From: Blastocatellia bacterium
Lineage (GTDB): Bacteria > Acidobacteriota > Blastocatellia > Chloracidobacteriales > JADJPF01
Direction: 5' to 3'
DNA length: 64,000 nucleotides
Assembly (NCBI GenBank): GCA_016713405.1
Contig: JADJPF010000022.1
Location: forward strand, 124,001-188,000
Made by a program: the position numbers and the translations under genes. This document shows positions 1-9,252 of the stretch, in pieces. How positions within the stretch are numbered: the first letter of the stretch is position 1; every line of letters begins with the position of its first letter. Under the pieces are notes generated by a model. It saw nothing but the letters and a program-made list of their open reading frames with translations, was not told the DNA's origin and did no database searches.

Positions 1-2
1 TA

Positions 3-867
3 CAAAGTATTTTAATGGTACTAAAAATTTTAGCAATTTTAGCACTAATTCTTCTTGGTTTATTACTTAGTAGTCCTAGTGTCAATAATCCTACAAATCA
101 GCCAAAAATAATTTCAAATCAAAATGAAATTTTAGCTTTTGCGGCAGCAATGACACCTGTACTTTTTGCTTATGGAGGCTGGCAAACGGCTAGCTTTATT
201 TCTGGTGAAGTAGACAATGTAAGAAAAACCTTGCCCCGTGCTTTAATTATTGGTGTGATGGGTGTAGTAATACTTTATTTGGGTGTAAATTATGTTTGTA
301 TAAGTGTTTTAGGAACAGCAGGTTTAGCTAGCAGCACTACGCCAGCATCAGCCGTGATGACAAATCTACTAGGTCAAAAAGGAGCTAAATTAATTGCTAT
401 AGCTATTACAATTTCTACATTTGGTTACTTAAGCCAAAGTATGTTAACGGCTCACGAGTCTATTTTGCTATGGCAACAGATAAGCTTTTTTTTCAGCAAG
501 TTGCATGGATTGATCCTGTTAGAAATGTCCCAAGTGTAGCTATTATTTTGCAAGGTTTTTTGCTTCGGTAATTGCTCTTTCAGGTCAGTATGAAGAGATC
601 TTAAATTATGTAGTGTCAACAGATTTTATTTTTTTTGGCCTAGTTGCTCTTTGCTTGTTTAGACTACAAAGCAAACAAAAAACTAAGAACAACCAAGAAA
701 TTTATAAAATGCCTGCTCACCCTTTTTCAACAATAATCTTTATGTTAGCCTGCTGGACAATTGTTTTAAGCACAATTTATAAATATCCATTAAATAGCCT
801 TATAGGAATAGCTATAATGCTGCTAGCAATTCCAGTTTATTTCTTCTGGAAAGGAAAACAAACTTAA
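3..867 (+). CDS. APC-family amino-acid permease, 5'-truncated by window edge and carrying two frameshifts
   Basis: This is the C-terminal half of a polytopic amino-acid/polyamine/organocation transporter of the inner membrane. The frame is open to the left edge, so the first ATG at 15 is probably internal. Several hydrophobic segments are visible, and the stretch GGWQTASFISGEV followed by RKTLPRALIIG is typical of LAT-like APC permeases. The frame breaks twice. Near 452, one missing C turns an expected TAPRVYFAMATDK into out-of-frame residues. In the T run at 556-561, one missing T breaks ASVIALSGQYEEIL. Adding one base at each site gives an uninterrupted protein to the TAA at 865-867. Both lesions are single-base losses, so sequencing error is as likely as decay. 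The substrate cannot be told. The aminotransferase starts immediately after the stop codon. Confidence 0.8.
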
Positions 868-1941
868 ATGAACATAGTAAAAGAATCTACTTATATGCAA
901 TGGGCCAAACTCCAAAGTAGCGGCAAATTTAGCCTAGCACCAAGTGGACTGGAAAATTACTCTATTAAAGATTTACCTGTTTCAATAGACGATTTAGAAA
1001 TTAGTGGAAATAGCATTTATGGTTATGAACCTTTACTGCAAACCTTAGCAACAAAGTATAACGTTGATTCAAACTCAGTCGTTTTAGCAATAGGGACTTC
1101 TCTAGCTAATCATTTGGTTATGGCAAGCCTGCTAGAGCCAGGTGATGAGGTTTTAATTGAACAGCCAACTTATGACCCAATTCTAGCTGTAGCACAATAC
1201 CTTGGAGCTAAAATAAACCGCTTTCCTCGACGTTTTGAAGATGGCTATCAAATTAACCCAGATGATATTAAAAAAGCTATTACTCCTAAAACTAAATTAA
1301 TTATTTTAACTAACTTACATAATCCTACTGGAATATTTACTAGTGAAGCTATTTTATCTCAAATAAGCGAAATTGCTTACGGAAAAGCATATGTTTTAGT
1401 AGATGAAGTTTATCTAGAAAGTATGTTTGAAAAAACTCCCCGATCGGCTTTTCATTTAGGCCCACATTTTATAATTACAAATAGTTTAACTAAAGTTTAT
1501 GGTTTAAGTGGACTGCGATGCGGTTGGATATTGGCTAACTCTGAATTAGCTAAAAAAATGTGGCTACTTAATGACTTATTTGGAGTTATGGCACCCCATC
1601 CAGCAGAATTGTTAAGCGTAATTGCCCTTAAAAATATAGATAAAATTGCTACTAAAGCCAAAAATTTATTAACCAAAAACCATTTATTAATTAACCAATT
1701 TTTAGATAATCAAAAAAATCTTGTTACTGTAAGACCAGAATTTGGAACTGTAGTATTTCCTAAGTTAAAAAATAAAAATGTAGAAGAACTTTGTAAACTA
1801 CTAAAGCAAAAATATGACACAGTTGTTGTGCCAGGGAAGTTTTTTGAATCACCAGATCATCTTCGTATTGGATTAGGTATAAATCCAACAACACTATCTA
1901 ATGGATTAAGTAATTTAGCTTTAGCTTTAGCTGAATTATAA
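868..1941 (+). CDS. PLP-dependent aminotransferase, class I/II
   Basis: A fold-type I aminotransferase of 357 residues, transferring an amino group between an amino acid and a 2-oxo acid in the cytoplasm. Visible signatures are NPTG at 152-155, Asp179 in LVDEVYLE (pairs with the PLP ring nitrogen), the Schiff-base lysine at about 209 in SLTK, and Arg217 in GLRCGW for the substrate carboxylate. The length is slightly short for the family but both ends look complete. The ATG directly abuts the permease TAA, indicating co-transcription and probably translational coupling. That suggests uptake followed by transamination of the same amino acid. The exact substrate is not deducible from sequence. 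Confidence 0.85.
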   Translation: MNIVKESTYMQWAKLQSSGKFSLAPSGLENYSIKDLPVSIDDLEISGNSIYGYEPLLQTLATKYNVDSNSVVLAIGTSLANHLVMASLLEPGDEVLIEQPTYDPILAVAQYLGAKINRFPRRFEDGYQINPDDIKKAITPKTKLIILTNLHNPTGIFTSEAILSQISEIAYGKAYVLVDEVYLESMFEKTPRSAFHLGPHFIITNSLTKVYGLSGLRCGWILANSELAKKMWLLNDLFGVMAPHPAELLSVIALKNIDKIATKAKNLLTKNHLLINQFLDNQKNLVTVRPEFGTVVFPKLKNKNVEELCKLLKQKYDTVVVPGKFFESPDHLRIGLGINPTTLSNGLSNLALALAEL

Positions 1942-1949
1942 GATTCTGG

Positions 1950-3128
1950 CTATTTCAAAAACATTTTTGCAATTTTCAATGAAATATCTGAAACATCAAT
2001 TTCATCTGTATTTGCAAAAATAACAACACTTAAATTTTTGCTAGGAACACGGGCAATAACTGTTGCCCAACCATACCAAGATCCGCTATGGGTAATTAAT
2101 TCTTGCCCAGCAATATCACCTATTGCCCAACCAAATCCATAACCCCATCCATCGGAATAGTCTATTTTTTCACCATTACCAAGCGTTCCAGCACTAAAAG
2201 CTAGTTTTAAGGTGTTTGCTTTGACTAACTTCTCTGTATAAAGAGCTTGATCCCATTTATACATATCTTGAACGCTAGTTAAAATACCGCCGTCACCATA
2301 ACAAAGATCTAGCGAACTTTTCCCAAATTCAACATCCTTGTAATTTGAGTTTTTTAATTTATATCCTCTAGCTAATTTCTCTGGTAAATCCTTACTAGTT
2401 GTTATTACAGAACTTTCTTTCATTTCTAAAGGTTGAAAGATTTTTTCTTTTACAAATGTAGGAAAATCTTGTCCTGAAGCCTGTTCAACAATTCCAGCTA
2501 AAACCAAATATCCAGAGTTACTATACTCATGCTTTGTTCCTGCTTCAAAATCAGGTTCTTTTTGTTTAGCTAATATTTCTATTGCCTTTTTGGTGATAGC
2601 CACCGAATCTGTAAGATTTTCTTTGTCCTTAAAAGTTTCTATATAGTCCGATAGCCCACTTGTATGATAAAGCAAGTGTTTTACTGTAATTTTTTTAGCA
2701 TAATCTGGAAAATTAGGAAAAAATTTAGTTAAAGGGTCGTCATAACTTAATTTTCCTGCTTCAGCCAAAATCATAATTGCCATAGCAGTAAATTGTTTAG
2801 AAACCGAAGCAGTATAAAAAATAGTGTCACCTTTAACGGGGGTTTCATTTTCTAAGTTAGCTATTCCATAGCCCTTACGGTAAATAACCCGACTATCTTT
2901 TACTACTAAAATAGCTAGTCCTGGCTCATTTTCTTTTACAGACTTAGACAAGAGTTTGTCTATTTTTGTAGTTATTTTTAATAACTCTTTGTCATCTAAT
3001 TCTATTAAGTTTTTAGAGTTTATTTTGGTTTCAGTATTTGTTTTATTATCAATAAATTGACCTTCACGACAACTAACAAATAGAAATATAAAAATAATGT
3101 TGATTATAAGTAATAAAAAAAATTTCAT
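1950..3128 (-). CDS. Serine beta-lactamase-like hydrolase (class C/PBP4* family), lipoprotein
   Basis: A 392-residue predicted lipoprotein of the beta-lactamase/D-alanyl-D-alanine-peptidase-like hydrolase family. The N-terminus is a hydrophobic signal ending in FVSC, with Cys20 as the likely lipidated residue. The catalytic SxxK is Ser108-Lys111 (SVSK), YxN is Tyr202-Asn204 (YSN), and HTSG lies at 155-158. An HSG near residue 347 stands in the position of the KTG box, as in many esterase or peptidase members of the family. Such proteins act on peptidoglycan peptides, D-amino-acid peptides or esters, and true beta-lactamase activity is not implied. It converges on the aminotransferase with an 8-bp gap. 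Confidence 0.85.
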   Translation of the reverse strand: MKFFLLLIINIIFIFLFVSCREGQFIDNKTNTETKINSKNLIELDDKELLKITTKIDKLLSKSVKENEPGLAILVVKDSRVIYRKGYGIANLENETPVKGDTIFYTASVSKQFTAMAIMILAEAGKLSYDDPLTKFFPNFPDYAKKITVKHLLYHTSGLSDYIETFKDKENLTDSVAITKKAIEILAKQKEPDFEAGTKHEYSNSGYLVLAGIVEQASGQDFPTFVKEKIFQPLEMKESSVITTSKDLPEKLARGYKLKNSNYKDVEFGKSSLDLCYGDGGILTSVQDMYKWDQALYTEKLVKANTLKLAFSAGTLGNGEKIDYSDGWGYGFGWAIGDIAGQELITHSGSWYGWATVIARVPSKNLSVVIFANTDEIDVSDISLKIAKMFLK

Positions 3129-3400
3129 AAATAAATTAAGTAATTATCTTATTATAAATTAAAATCTTATCTTAAATCCAAATTGGAAATTAATAAGTAA
3201 CAAAAGCATTGCAGAAAGATCTTTTGAACTTATAACTCAACCACACAAGTTTGCACATTTTTATTTATTTGGTTTAAGAGATTAATAATAAAACTGATTT
3301 ACTAGAAAAATAAAGCCGCAATACATAATCATTATTCTAAATAATAGTAGGGATATAAAAAACTTTACTTAAATTTTTAATAAAATTAACTTTTTAAAAT
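3129..3400. other. Intergenic region with no recognised gene
   Basis: AT-rich spacer between the hydrolase start and the collagen-like gene terminator. It should hold the hydrolase promoter on the minus strand, but I see no convincing -35/-10 pair, RNA or repeat. Confidence 0.4.
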
Positions 3401-3434
3401 AAAAGAATCTACCTAAAACTAGGTAGATTCTTTT
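3401..3434 (-). terminator. Rho-independent terminator of the first collagen-like gene
   Basis: Perfect 15-bp inverted repeat, 3401-3415 against 3420-3434, with a 4-nt loop. T tracts are built into both flanks, so it could work in both directions. It lies 21 bp past the stop of the minus-strand gene. Confidence 0.8.
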
Positions 3435-3455
3435 GACTAAGGAAAATAAGCAAAA

Positions 3456-5954
3456 TTAGTTAGAAGAATTGAGACGACCAGCGTTTTGGCGTTGGAGTTT
3501 CAAAAATTCCATTATTTCAGGATTATTACTGAAAATACTTTTCTCAATAGGTTTACCATAAGCTTCAGGATTATAATATAAACCTCGTTGGTCAGCCGGT
3601 TTAAGCTGATCTACTGGGGTTGGTTCAAATCCTGGATTATGACGTACTCCTGAAATCTCCCAAGAAACTTTCATTCCTGGTTTGCCACCTGCAATCTTGA
3701 ACTTATTGTTGGTTACTTCTTTTGCAATATAAAGCTCAGCTTCACTACCAATAGGAGTGATTTGATATCTGAAGTCTTTATTAAGAGCTTCAAACCAATC
3801 AGGTAAATTGACCCAAGCTTCGCCATTTTCATCAAGAGCAATAGTGCCACTGTAGACATTTAATGCTTCTGAAGATTGAATGGAAGTATGAGATAAAGTT
3901 CTATTAGCAGGATCTAATGGATGATCCATAACAGAAGAAATTCTTCCAGGTAAGCTAAGTGTACCTTGGATAAGAACATTGCCAACAAAAGCACCAGCAT
4001 TGTTGTTACTATTAGCAGGAGCCATACCTAATATAGCATTACTACCATTTCCTACTGCTACTCTTCCTGCTACACCATTTAAGCTAAGTGGTGAATTCAC
4101 TGTTCCTTGTATTGCTGAACTTCCTGCAACAACGTTTGTTCCCGTTAATGTAACGGAGAAGGATGCTGGATTTGTTGTTCCTAATACTAATCCTGTTGTT
4201 CCTGAGAATGGCAATGCAAAAACTCCAATTGCACCTGTCGCACCTGTTGCACCTGTTGCTCCGGTTGCTCCTGTTACACTCGCTCCAGTTGCTCCTGTTG
4301 CTCCTGTCGCTCCAGTTGCTCCGGTTGCTCCTGTTGCTCCGGTTGCTCCTGTCGCTCCTCTTGCTCCGGTTACACTCGCACCTGTTGCACCAGTTGCTCC
4401 TGTTGCTCCTGTTGCTCCTGTTGCTCCTGTTGCTCCTGTTGCTCCTGTTGCTCCTCTTGCACCAGTTGCTCCGGTTGCTCCTGTTACTCCTGTGTTACCA
4501 GTTGCTCCTGTTGCTCCTGTTGCTCCTGTTGCTCCTGTTGCTCCTGTAATACTTGCCCCAGTTGCTCCTGTTGCTCCTGTTGCTCCTGTGTTACCAGTTG
4601 CTCCTGTTGCTCCTGTTGCTCCTGTTGCTCCTGTTGCTCCTGTCGCTCCTGTTGCTCCTGTTGCTCCTGTTGCTCCTGTTGCTCCTGTATCACCAGTTGC
4701 TCCAGTTGCTCCTGTTGCTCCGGTTGCTCCTGTCGCTCCTGTCGCTCCTGTTGCTCCTGTTGCTCCTGTGTCACCAGTTGCTCCGGTTGCTCCGGTTGCT
4801 CCGGTTGCTCCTGTTGCTCCTGTTGCTCCTGTTGCTCCTGTCGCTCCTGTTGCTCCTGTTGCTCCTGTGTCACCAGTTGCTCCGGTTGCACCTGTTGCTC
4901 CTGTTACACTTGCTCCGGTTGCACCTGTTGCTCCGGTTGCTCCTGTTGCTCCGGTTGCTCCTGTTGCTCCGGTTGCTCCGGTTGCTCCGGTTGCTCCGGT
5001 TGCTCCGGTTGCTCCGGTTGCTCCTGTTGCTCCTGTTGCTCCTGTTGCACCTGTTGCTCCGGTTGCACCTGTTGCTCCTGTTGCTCCTGTTGCACCAGTT
5101 GCTCCGGTTGCTCCGGTTGCTCCTGTCGCTCCTGTTGCTCCTGTCGCTCCGGTTGCTCCTGTCGCTCCTGTTACACTTGCACCTGTTGCTCCTGTTGCTC
5201 CTGTTGCACCTGTTGCTCCAGTTGCACCTGTTGCTCCTGTTGCTCCGGTTGCTCCTCTTGCACCAGTTGCCCCAGTTGCTCCTGTTGTTCCAGTTACACC
5301 TGTTACACCAGTTGCCCCGGTTGCTCCTGTTGCTCCTGTTGCTCCAATACCGGTTGCCCCGGTTGCCCCAGTTGCTCCTGTGTTACCAGTTGCACCAGTT
5401 GCTCCTGTCGCATTAATACCAAAATCTACAACAGGAACAACTTGTGTATCGCTTGTTGAAGCGTAGCGTCCTGTTGGAGATGTAGCAAAAGCCGTTAAAC
5501 TTGCTTGAACTGAACCTTGGCCTGCTGATGAGGCAGAAATAAAATCTATATGAAGTGAAAATGAATCCCCTGCCGCAAATATCCTACGAGCTCCTGCACC
5601 CACAAAAGTAACTATTACCGCTCCGAATTGATTAGGGCCTTGTACTAAAAAATCATTAGTGGTAAATCCAGAGGGTGAAGGTTGAGAAACAAAAGCTTGT
5701 GGATTGACCGATGTCACCACCCCAAGAGTAGTATTAAATGTTATGGTAAATGTATCACCATTGGCTATTACGTTTGTACCGCCAACATTAGTAATACTAA
5801 CAACCGTACTGGTTGCTTGTGATGTCTGAAAAATACCTGGCTCTACTGTTACATTAGGTATTATACCTGACACTTGTGCTTGGGTTGGGAGCGGCCATAA
5901 CGGACATAGCAAGAGGCTCAATAATATACAGAGACCTACTCTGAGCTTGTGCAT
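3456..5954 (-). CDS. Secreted collagen-like protein with Gly-Ala-Thr triplet tract, copy 1 (intact)
   Basis: A surface or secreted protein of 832 residues. I chose the ATG at 5954 because AAGGAGGA lies 4-5 nt upstream and the signal peptide begins there. A longer frame to 6035 is only the 5' leader. Domains in order: signal peptide 1-27 ending TQAQ, a beta-rich domain of about 150 residues, roughly 130 collagen-type G-X-Y triplets (residues about 181-578, mostly GAT with occasional GDT, GNT, GVT and GAR), and a C-terminal domain of about 250 residues ending NAGRLNSSN. The tract is broken several times by the five-residue step GASVT or GASIT, as in natural collagen interruptions. Proline is absent from the triplets, unlike animal collagen. 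Thr in Y resembles GPT-type bacterial collagens such as Bacillus BclA, where it is glycosylated. Role inferred: trimeric surface filament or matrix protein. Confidence 0.85.
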   Translation of the reverse strand: MHKLRVGLCILLSLLLCPLWPLPTQAQVSGIIPNVTVEPGIFQTSQATSTVVSITNVGGTNVIANGDTFTITFNTTLGVVTSVNPQAFVSQPSPSGFTTNDFLVQGPNQFGAVIVTFVGAGARRIFAAGDSFSLHIDFISASSAGQGSVQASLTAFATSPTGRYASTSDTQVVPVVDFGINATGATGATGNTGATGATGATGIGATGATGATGATGVTGVTGTTGATGATGARGATGATGATGATGATGATGATGATGASVTGATGATGATGATGATGATGATGATGATGATGATGATGATGATGATGATGATGATGATGATGATGATGATGATGATGATGATGATGASVTGATGATGATGDTGATGATGATGATGATGATGATGATGATGATGDTGATGATGATGATGATGATGATGATGDTGATGATGATGATGATGATGATGATGATGATGNTGATGATGATGASITGATGATGATGATGATGNTGVTGATGATGARGATGATGATGATGATGATGATGATGASVTGARGATGATGATGATGATGATGATGATGASVTGATGATGATGATGAIGVFALPFSGTTGLVLGTTNPASFSVTLTGTNVVAGSSAIQGTVNSPLSLNGVAGRVAVGNGSNAILGMAPANSNNNAGAFVGNVLIQGTLSLPGRISSVMDHPLDPANRTLSHTSIQSSEALNVYSGTIALDENGEAWVNLPDWFEALNKDFRYQITPIGSEAELYIAKEVTNNKFKIAGGKPGMKVSWEISGVRHNPGFEPTPVDQLKPADQRGLYYNPEAYGKPIEKSIFSNNPEIMEFLKLQRQNAGRLNSSN
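4213..5418 (-). repeat. 9-bp coding tandem repeat (Gly-Ala-Thr tract 1)
   Basis: About 1.2 kb of near-identical 9-nt units, GGAGCAACA on the minus strand, with third-position changes. It encodes the collagen-like tract of copy 1. All long overlapping frames here (Ala-Pro-Val, poly-Leu, Gln-Glu) are shadows of this repeat. The repeat is long enough to misassemble and to slip in replication. Confidence 0.95.
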
Positions 5955-6022
5955 TTTTTCCTCCTTGTTTTCTTCTTTCTTTTGGTTATGGCTTTCTCTG
6001 CTGAGTTTGGACCTTAATTTCA
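5955..6022 (-). promoter_or_regulatory. Conserved leader of collagen-like copy 1
   Basis: This 68-bp segment just upstream of the start codon, including the AAGGAGGA ribosome site, is repeated base for base upstream of copy 2 (from 8708). Conservation of an untranslated leader between the copies suggests recent duplication or a shared regulatory element. Confidence 0.6.
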
Positions 6023-6119
6023 TAATTTTAACCACTCATTAAAGCTTTACCTAAAACCTTACTAAAGTTGTAGGAGTTAATCAAAATAGAAAATTTTAAT
6101 TTTCACTTTGTACTTAAGA

Positions 6120-6156
6120 CTATAGATTGTCCTTTTTGAAAATGAACAATCTATAG
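6120..6156 (-). terminator. Stem-loop after collagen-like copy 2
   Basis: An 11-bp inverted repeat, 6120-6130 against 6146-6156, with a 15-nt loop, placed 25 bp past the minus-strand stop at 6181. No clear T tract follows, so termination is only a possible role. Confidence 0.4.
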
Positions 6157-6180
6157 CCCTTAAAAGAAAACAAGTAAAAA

Positions 6181-8707
6181 CTAATTAGAAGAATTGAGAC
6201 GACCAGCGTTTTGGCGTTGGAGTTTCAAAAATTCCATTATTTCAGGATTATTACTGAAAATACTTTTCTCAATAGGTTTACCATAAGCTTCAGGATTATA
6301 ATATAAACCTCGTTGGTCAGCCGGTTTAAGCTGATCTACTGGGGTTGGTTCAAATCCTGGATTATGACGTACTCCTGAAATTTGCCAAGAAACTTTCATT
6401 CCTGGTTTGCCGCCTGCAATCTTGAACTTACCATTTTCTAACTCTTTTCCAATGTAAAGTTTAGAGTAGGCTCCAATAGGAGTGATTTGATATCTGAAGT
6501 CTTTATTAAGAGCTTCAAACCAATCAGGTAAATTGACCCAAGCTTCGCCATTTTCATCAAGAGCAATAGTGCCACTGTAGACATTTAATGCTTCTGAAGA
6601 TTGAATGGAAGTATGAGATAAAGTTCTGTTAGCAGGATCTAATGGATGATCCATAACAGAAGAAATTCTTCCAGGTAAGCTAAGTGTACCTTGGATAAGA
6701 ACATTGCCAACGAAAGCACCAGCATTGTTGTTACTATTAGCAGGAGCCATACCTAATATAGCATTACTACCATTTCCTACTGCTACTCTTCCTGCTACAC
6801 CATTTAAGCTAAGTGGTGAATTCACTGTTCCTTGTATTGCTGAACTTCCTGCATTGATATTCGCTGATCCTGATAGTGTAACGGAGAAGGATGCTGGATT
6901 TGTTGTTCCTAATACTAGTCCTGTTGTTCCTGAGAATGGTAGAGGAACTGTACCATTTGCACCTGTCGCACCTGTTGCACCTGTTGCACCTGTTGCTCCT
7001 GTTGCTCCTGTTGCTCCTGTTGCTCCTGTTGCTCCTGTTGCACCTGTTGCTCCTGTTGCTCCTGTTGCTCCTGTTGCTCCTGTTGCTCCTGTTGCTCCTG
7101 TTGCTCCTGTTGCTCCTGTTGCTCCTGTTGCTCCTGTTGCTCCTGTTGCTCCTGTTGCTCCTGTTGCTCCTGTTGCTCCTGTTGCTCCTGTTGCTCCTGT
7201 TGCTCCTGTTGCTCCTGTTGCTCCTGTTGCTCCTGTTGCTCCTGTTGCTCCTGTTCTGTTGCTCTGTTGCACCTGTTGCTCCTGTCGCTCCTGTTGCACC
7301 AGTTGCACCTGTTGCACCTGTTGCACCTGTTGCTCCTGTTGCTCCTGTTGCTCCTGTTGCTCCTGTTGCTCCTGTGTCGCCGGTTGCTCCGGTTGCACCT
7401 GTTGCTCCTGTTGCTCCTGTTGCTCCTGTTGCTCCTGTTGCTCCTGTCGCTCCTGTGTCACCAGTTGCTCCGGTTGCTCCTGTTGCTCCTGTTGCTCCTG
7501 TTGCTCCGGTTGCTCCTGTTGCTCCTGTTGCTCCTGTTGCTCCTGTGTCACCAGTTGCTCCTGTTGCTCCGGTTGCTCCTGTTGCTCCTGTTGCTCCTGT
7601 TGCTCCTGTTGCTCCGGTTGCTCCTGTTGCTCCTGTTGCTCCTGTTGCTCCTGTTGCTCCTGTTGCTCCTGTTGCTCCTGTCGCACCAGTTGCTCCGGTT
7701 GCTCCTGTTGCTCCTGTCGCTCCGGTTGCTCCGGTTGCTCCTGTCGCTCCGGTTGCTCCTGTTGCTCCTGTTGCTCCGGTTGCACCTGTTGCTCCTGTTG
7801 CTCCTTGTCGCTCCGGTTGCTCCGGTTGCTCCTGTTGCTCCTGTTGCTCCTGTCGCTCCTGTCGCTCCTGTCGCTCCTGTCGCTCCTGTCGCTCCTGTCG
7901 CTCCTGTCGCTCCTGTCGCTCCTGTCGCTCCTGTCGCTCCTGTCGCTCCTGTGCTCCTGTTGCTCCTGTTGCACCGGTTGCTCCTGTTGCTCCTGTTGCT
8001 CCGGTTGCTCCGGTTGCTCCGGTTGCTCCTGTTGCTCCGGTTGCTCCTGTTGCTCCGGTTGCTCCTGTTGCTCCGGTTGCTCCTGTTGCACCTGTTGCTC
8101 CTGTTGTTCCGCTTGCACCAGTTGCACCAGTTGCACCTGTTGCACCTGTTGCTCCGGTTGCACCGGTTGCAGAAATATTAAAATTTACAACAGGGACAAC
8201 TTGGTTATCACCTGTTAAAGTGTATCGTCCTGTTATAGGTGTACTAAAAGCAGTTAAATTCACCAAAACAACACCTTGACCCGCTAATGAACCGGAAGTG
8301 AAGTCTATATGAACTGAAAATGAATCTCCTGCTACAAATGTTCTATTTGGGCCTACATAAGTAACAGCAACTTCACCGGTTTGAGTAGGACCTTGGACTA
8401 AAAATTGAATTGGACTAAATCCAGAGGGTGAAGGTTGAGAAACAAAAACTTGTGGATTGACCGATGTTACCGTCCCAAGAGTAGTATTAAAAGTTATACT
8501 AAATCTATCACCATTGGCTATGGTGTTGCTACCGCCAACATTAGTAACACTAACAACAGCACTAGTTGTTTGTGATGTTTGAAAAATACCTGGTTCTACT
8601 GTTACATTAGGTATTATTCCTGTGGCTTGTGCTTGGGTTGGGAGCGGCCATAACGGGCATAATAAGAGGCTCAATAATATACAGAGACCTACTTTGAGCT
8701 TGTGCAT
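6181..8707 (-). CDS. Secreted collagen-like protein, copy 2, frame disrupted inside the repeat tract
   Basis: Tandem paralogue of the upstream-numbered gene with the same architecture. It has a signal peptide (MHKLKVGL start at 8707, AAGGAGGA in front), a beta-rich N-terminal domain, a G-A-T triplet tract and a C-terminal domain nearly identical to copy 1 apart from a divergent patch around 6420-6470. The reading frame changes within the repeats. About 7952 one base is missing, about 7804 one T is extra and restores the frame, and around 7252-7268 about five bases are missing. The net effect leaves the C-terminal domain out of frame. The two end domains are well conserved and open, so either the assembly slipped in the repeat or the gene was broken very recently. 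Function is inferred as for copy 1. Confidence 0.75.
6955..8172 (-). repeat. 9-bp coding tandem repeat (Gly-Ala-Thr tract 2)
   Basis: Second 1.2-kb array of the same 9-nt unit as in copy 1. It includes a run of a variant unit with CGC in place of TGC around 7855-7945 on the plus strand. Net indels that break the frame all fall in this array. Confidence 0.95.
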
Positions 8708-8773
8708 TTTTTCCTCCTTGTTTTCTTCTTTCTTTTGGTTATGGCTTTCTCTGCTGAGTTTGGACCTTAATTT

Positions 8774-9252
8774 TTATATTAAGATTTTCCGAACAATTAT
8801 AATAGTAAGTACAAAAAAGTACAAAAATCTTTCACTAATTGTAAAGTTCAAAGAAATTATAATTGTCTAGCTATGGCTAATAATAGTAGAAGTTGTCTAT
8901 CATTAAAACAAAAACTTTTACCATTATGCTATCTTTTGTAAGTAATTAAAAACAAAGTATAGTTTGATAAAATTAAAATTACTACTAAATATTTCATTTA
9001 GCTGTAATTAGCAAGTTTTTCTCTCAAAAGAAAAATCTTTGCTAATTACGTAATCTTTCTCCCTTTTCAACTTTTGTTACATAGTTAAATATTCCTAATA
9101 CTAAAAAAGGGTTATTTATTATTTATAAACAGTAAAAATGTTTTATTTTTAATTTTCTCTAAGCTCTTTTCTGTTAAATAGTTATTTGTTAATGTCTAAG
9201 GCCAAACTCCGCACCAAAATTTTTATTTTATTATTTTAAGGAGAAAGTCACC
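8774..9252. other. Divergent intergenic region
   Basis: AT-rich region between the collagen-like copy 2 and the sortilin-like gene. It should carry both promoters. It contains a long hairpin at 9004-9049, listed separately. No open frame or RNA gene is recognised. Confidence 0.4.
9004..9049. promoter_or_regulatory. Long imperfect hairpin upstream of the sortilin-like gene
   Basis: An 11-bp perfect outer stem, 9004-9014 against 9039-9049, with a further complementary inner segment of T-rich and A-rich arms. It is followed by a pyrimidine-rich stretch. No plus-strand gene ends nearby, so it is either the end of an unseen transcript or a 5' regulatory structure. Confidence 0.35.

Noticed and set aside
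1950..3128. Calling the lipoprotein hydrolase an antibiotic-resistance beta-lactamase
   Set aside because: SxxK and YxN are shared by many esterases and peptidases, and the KTG box is HSG, so resistance cannot be claimed.
3979..5466. Long plus-strand frame of Ala-Pro-Val repeats (and poly-Leu and Gln-Glu frames) over the collagen-like genes
   Set aside because: These are the other five frames of the same 9-bp repeat; only the minus-strand Gly-Ala-Thr frame has a signal peptide, ribosome site and flanking domains.
4213..8172. Repeat arrays considered as a CRISPR array
   Set aside because: The units are 9 bp without spacers, are coding, and no cas gene is present.
6704..8279. Plus-strand frames across collagen-like copy 2, including Cys-Ser-rich stretches
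   Set aside because: Shadows of the repeat; no start signal and no domain.
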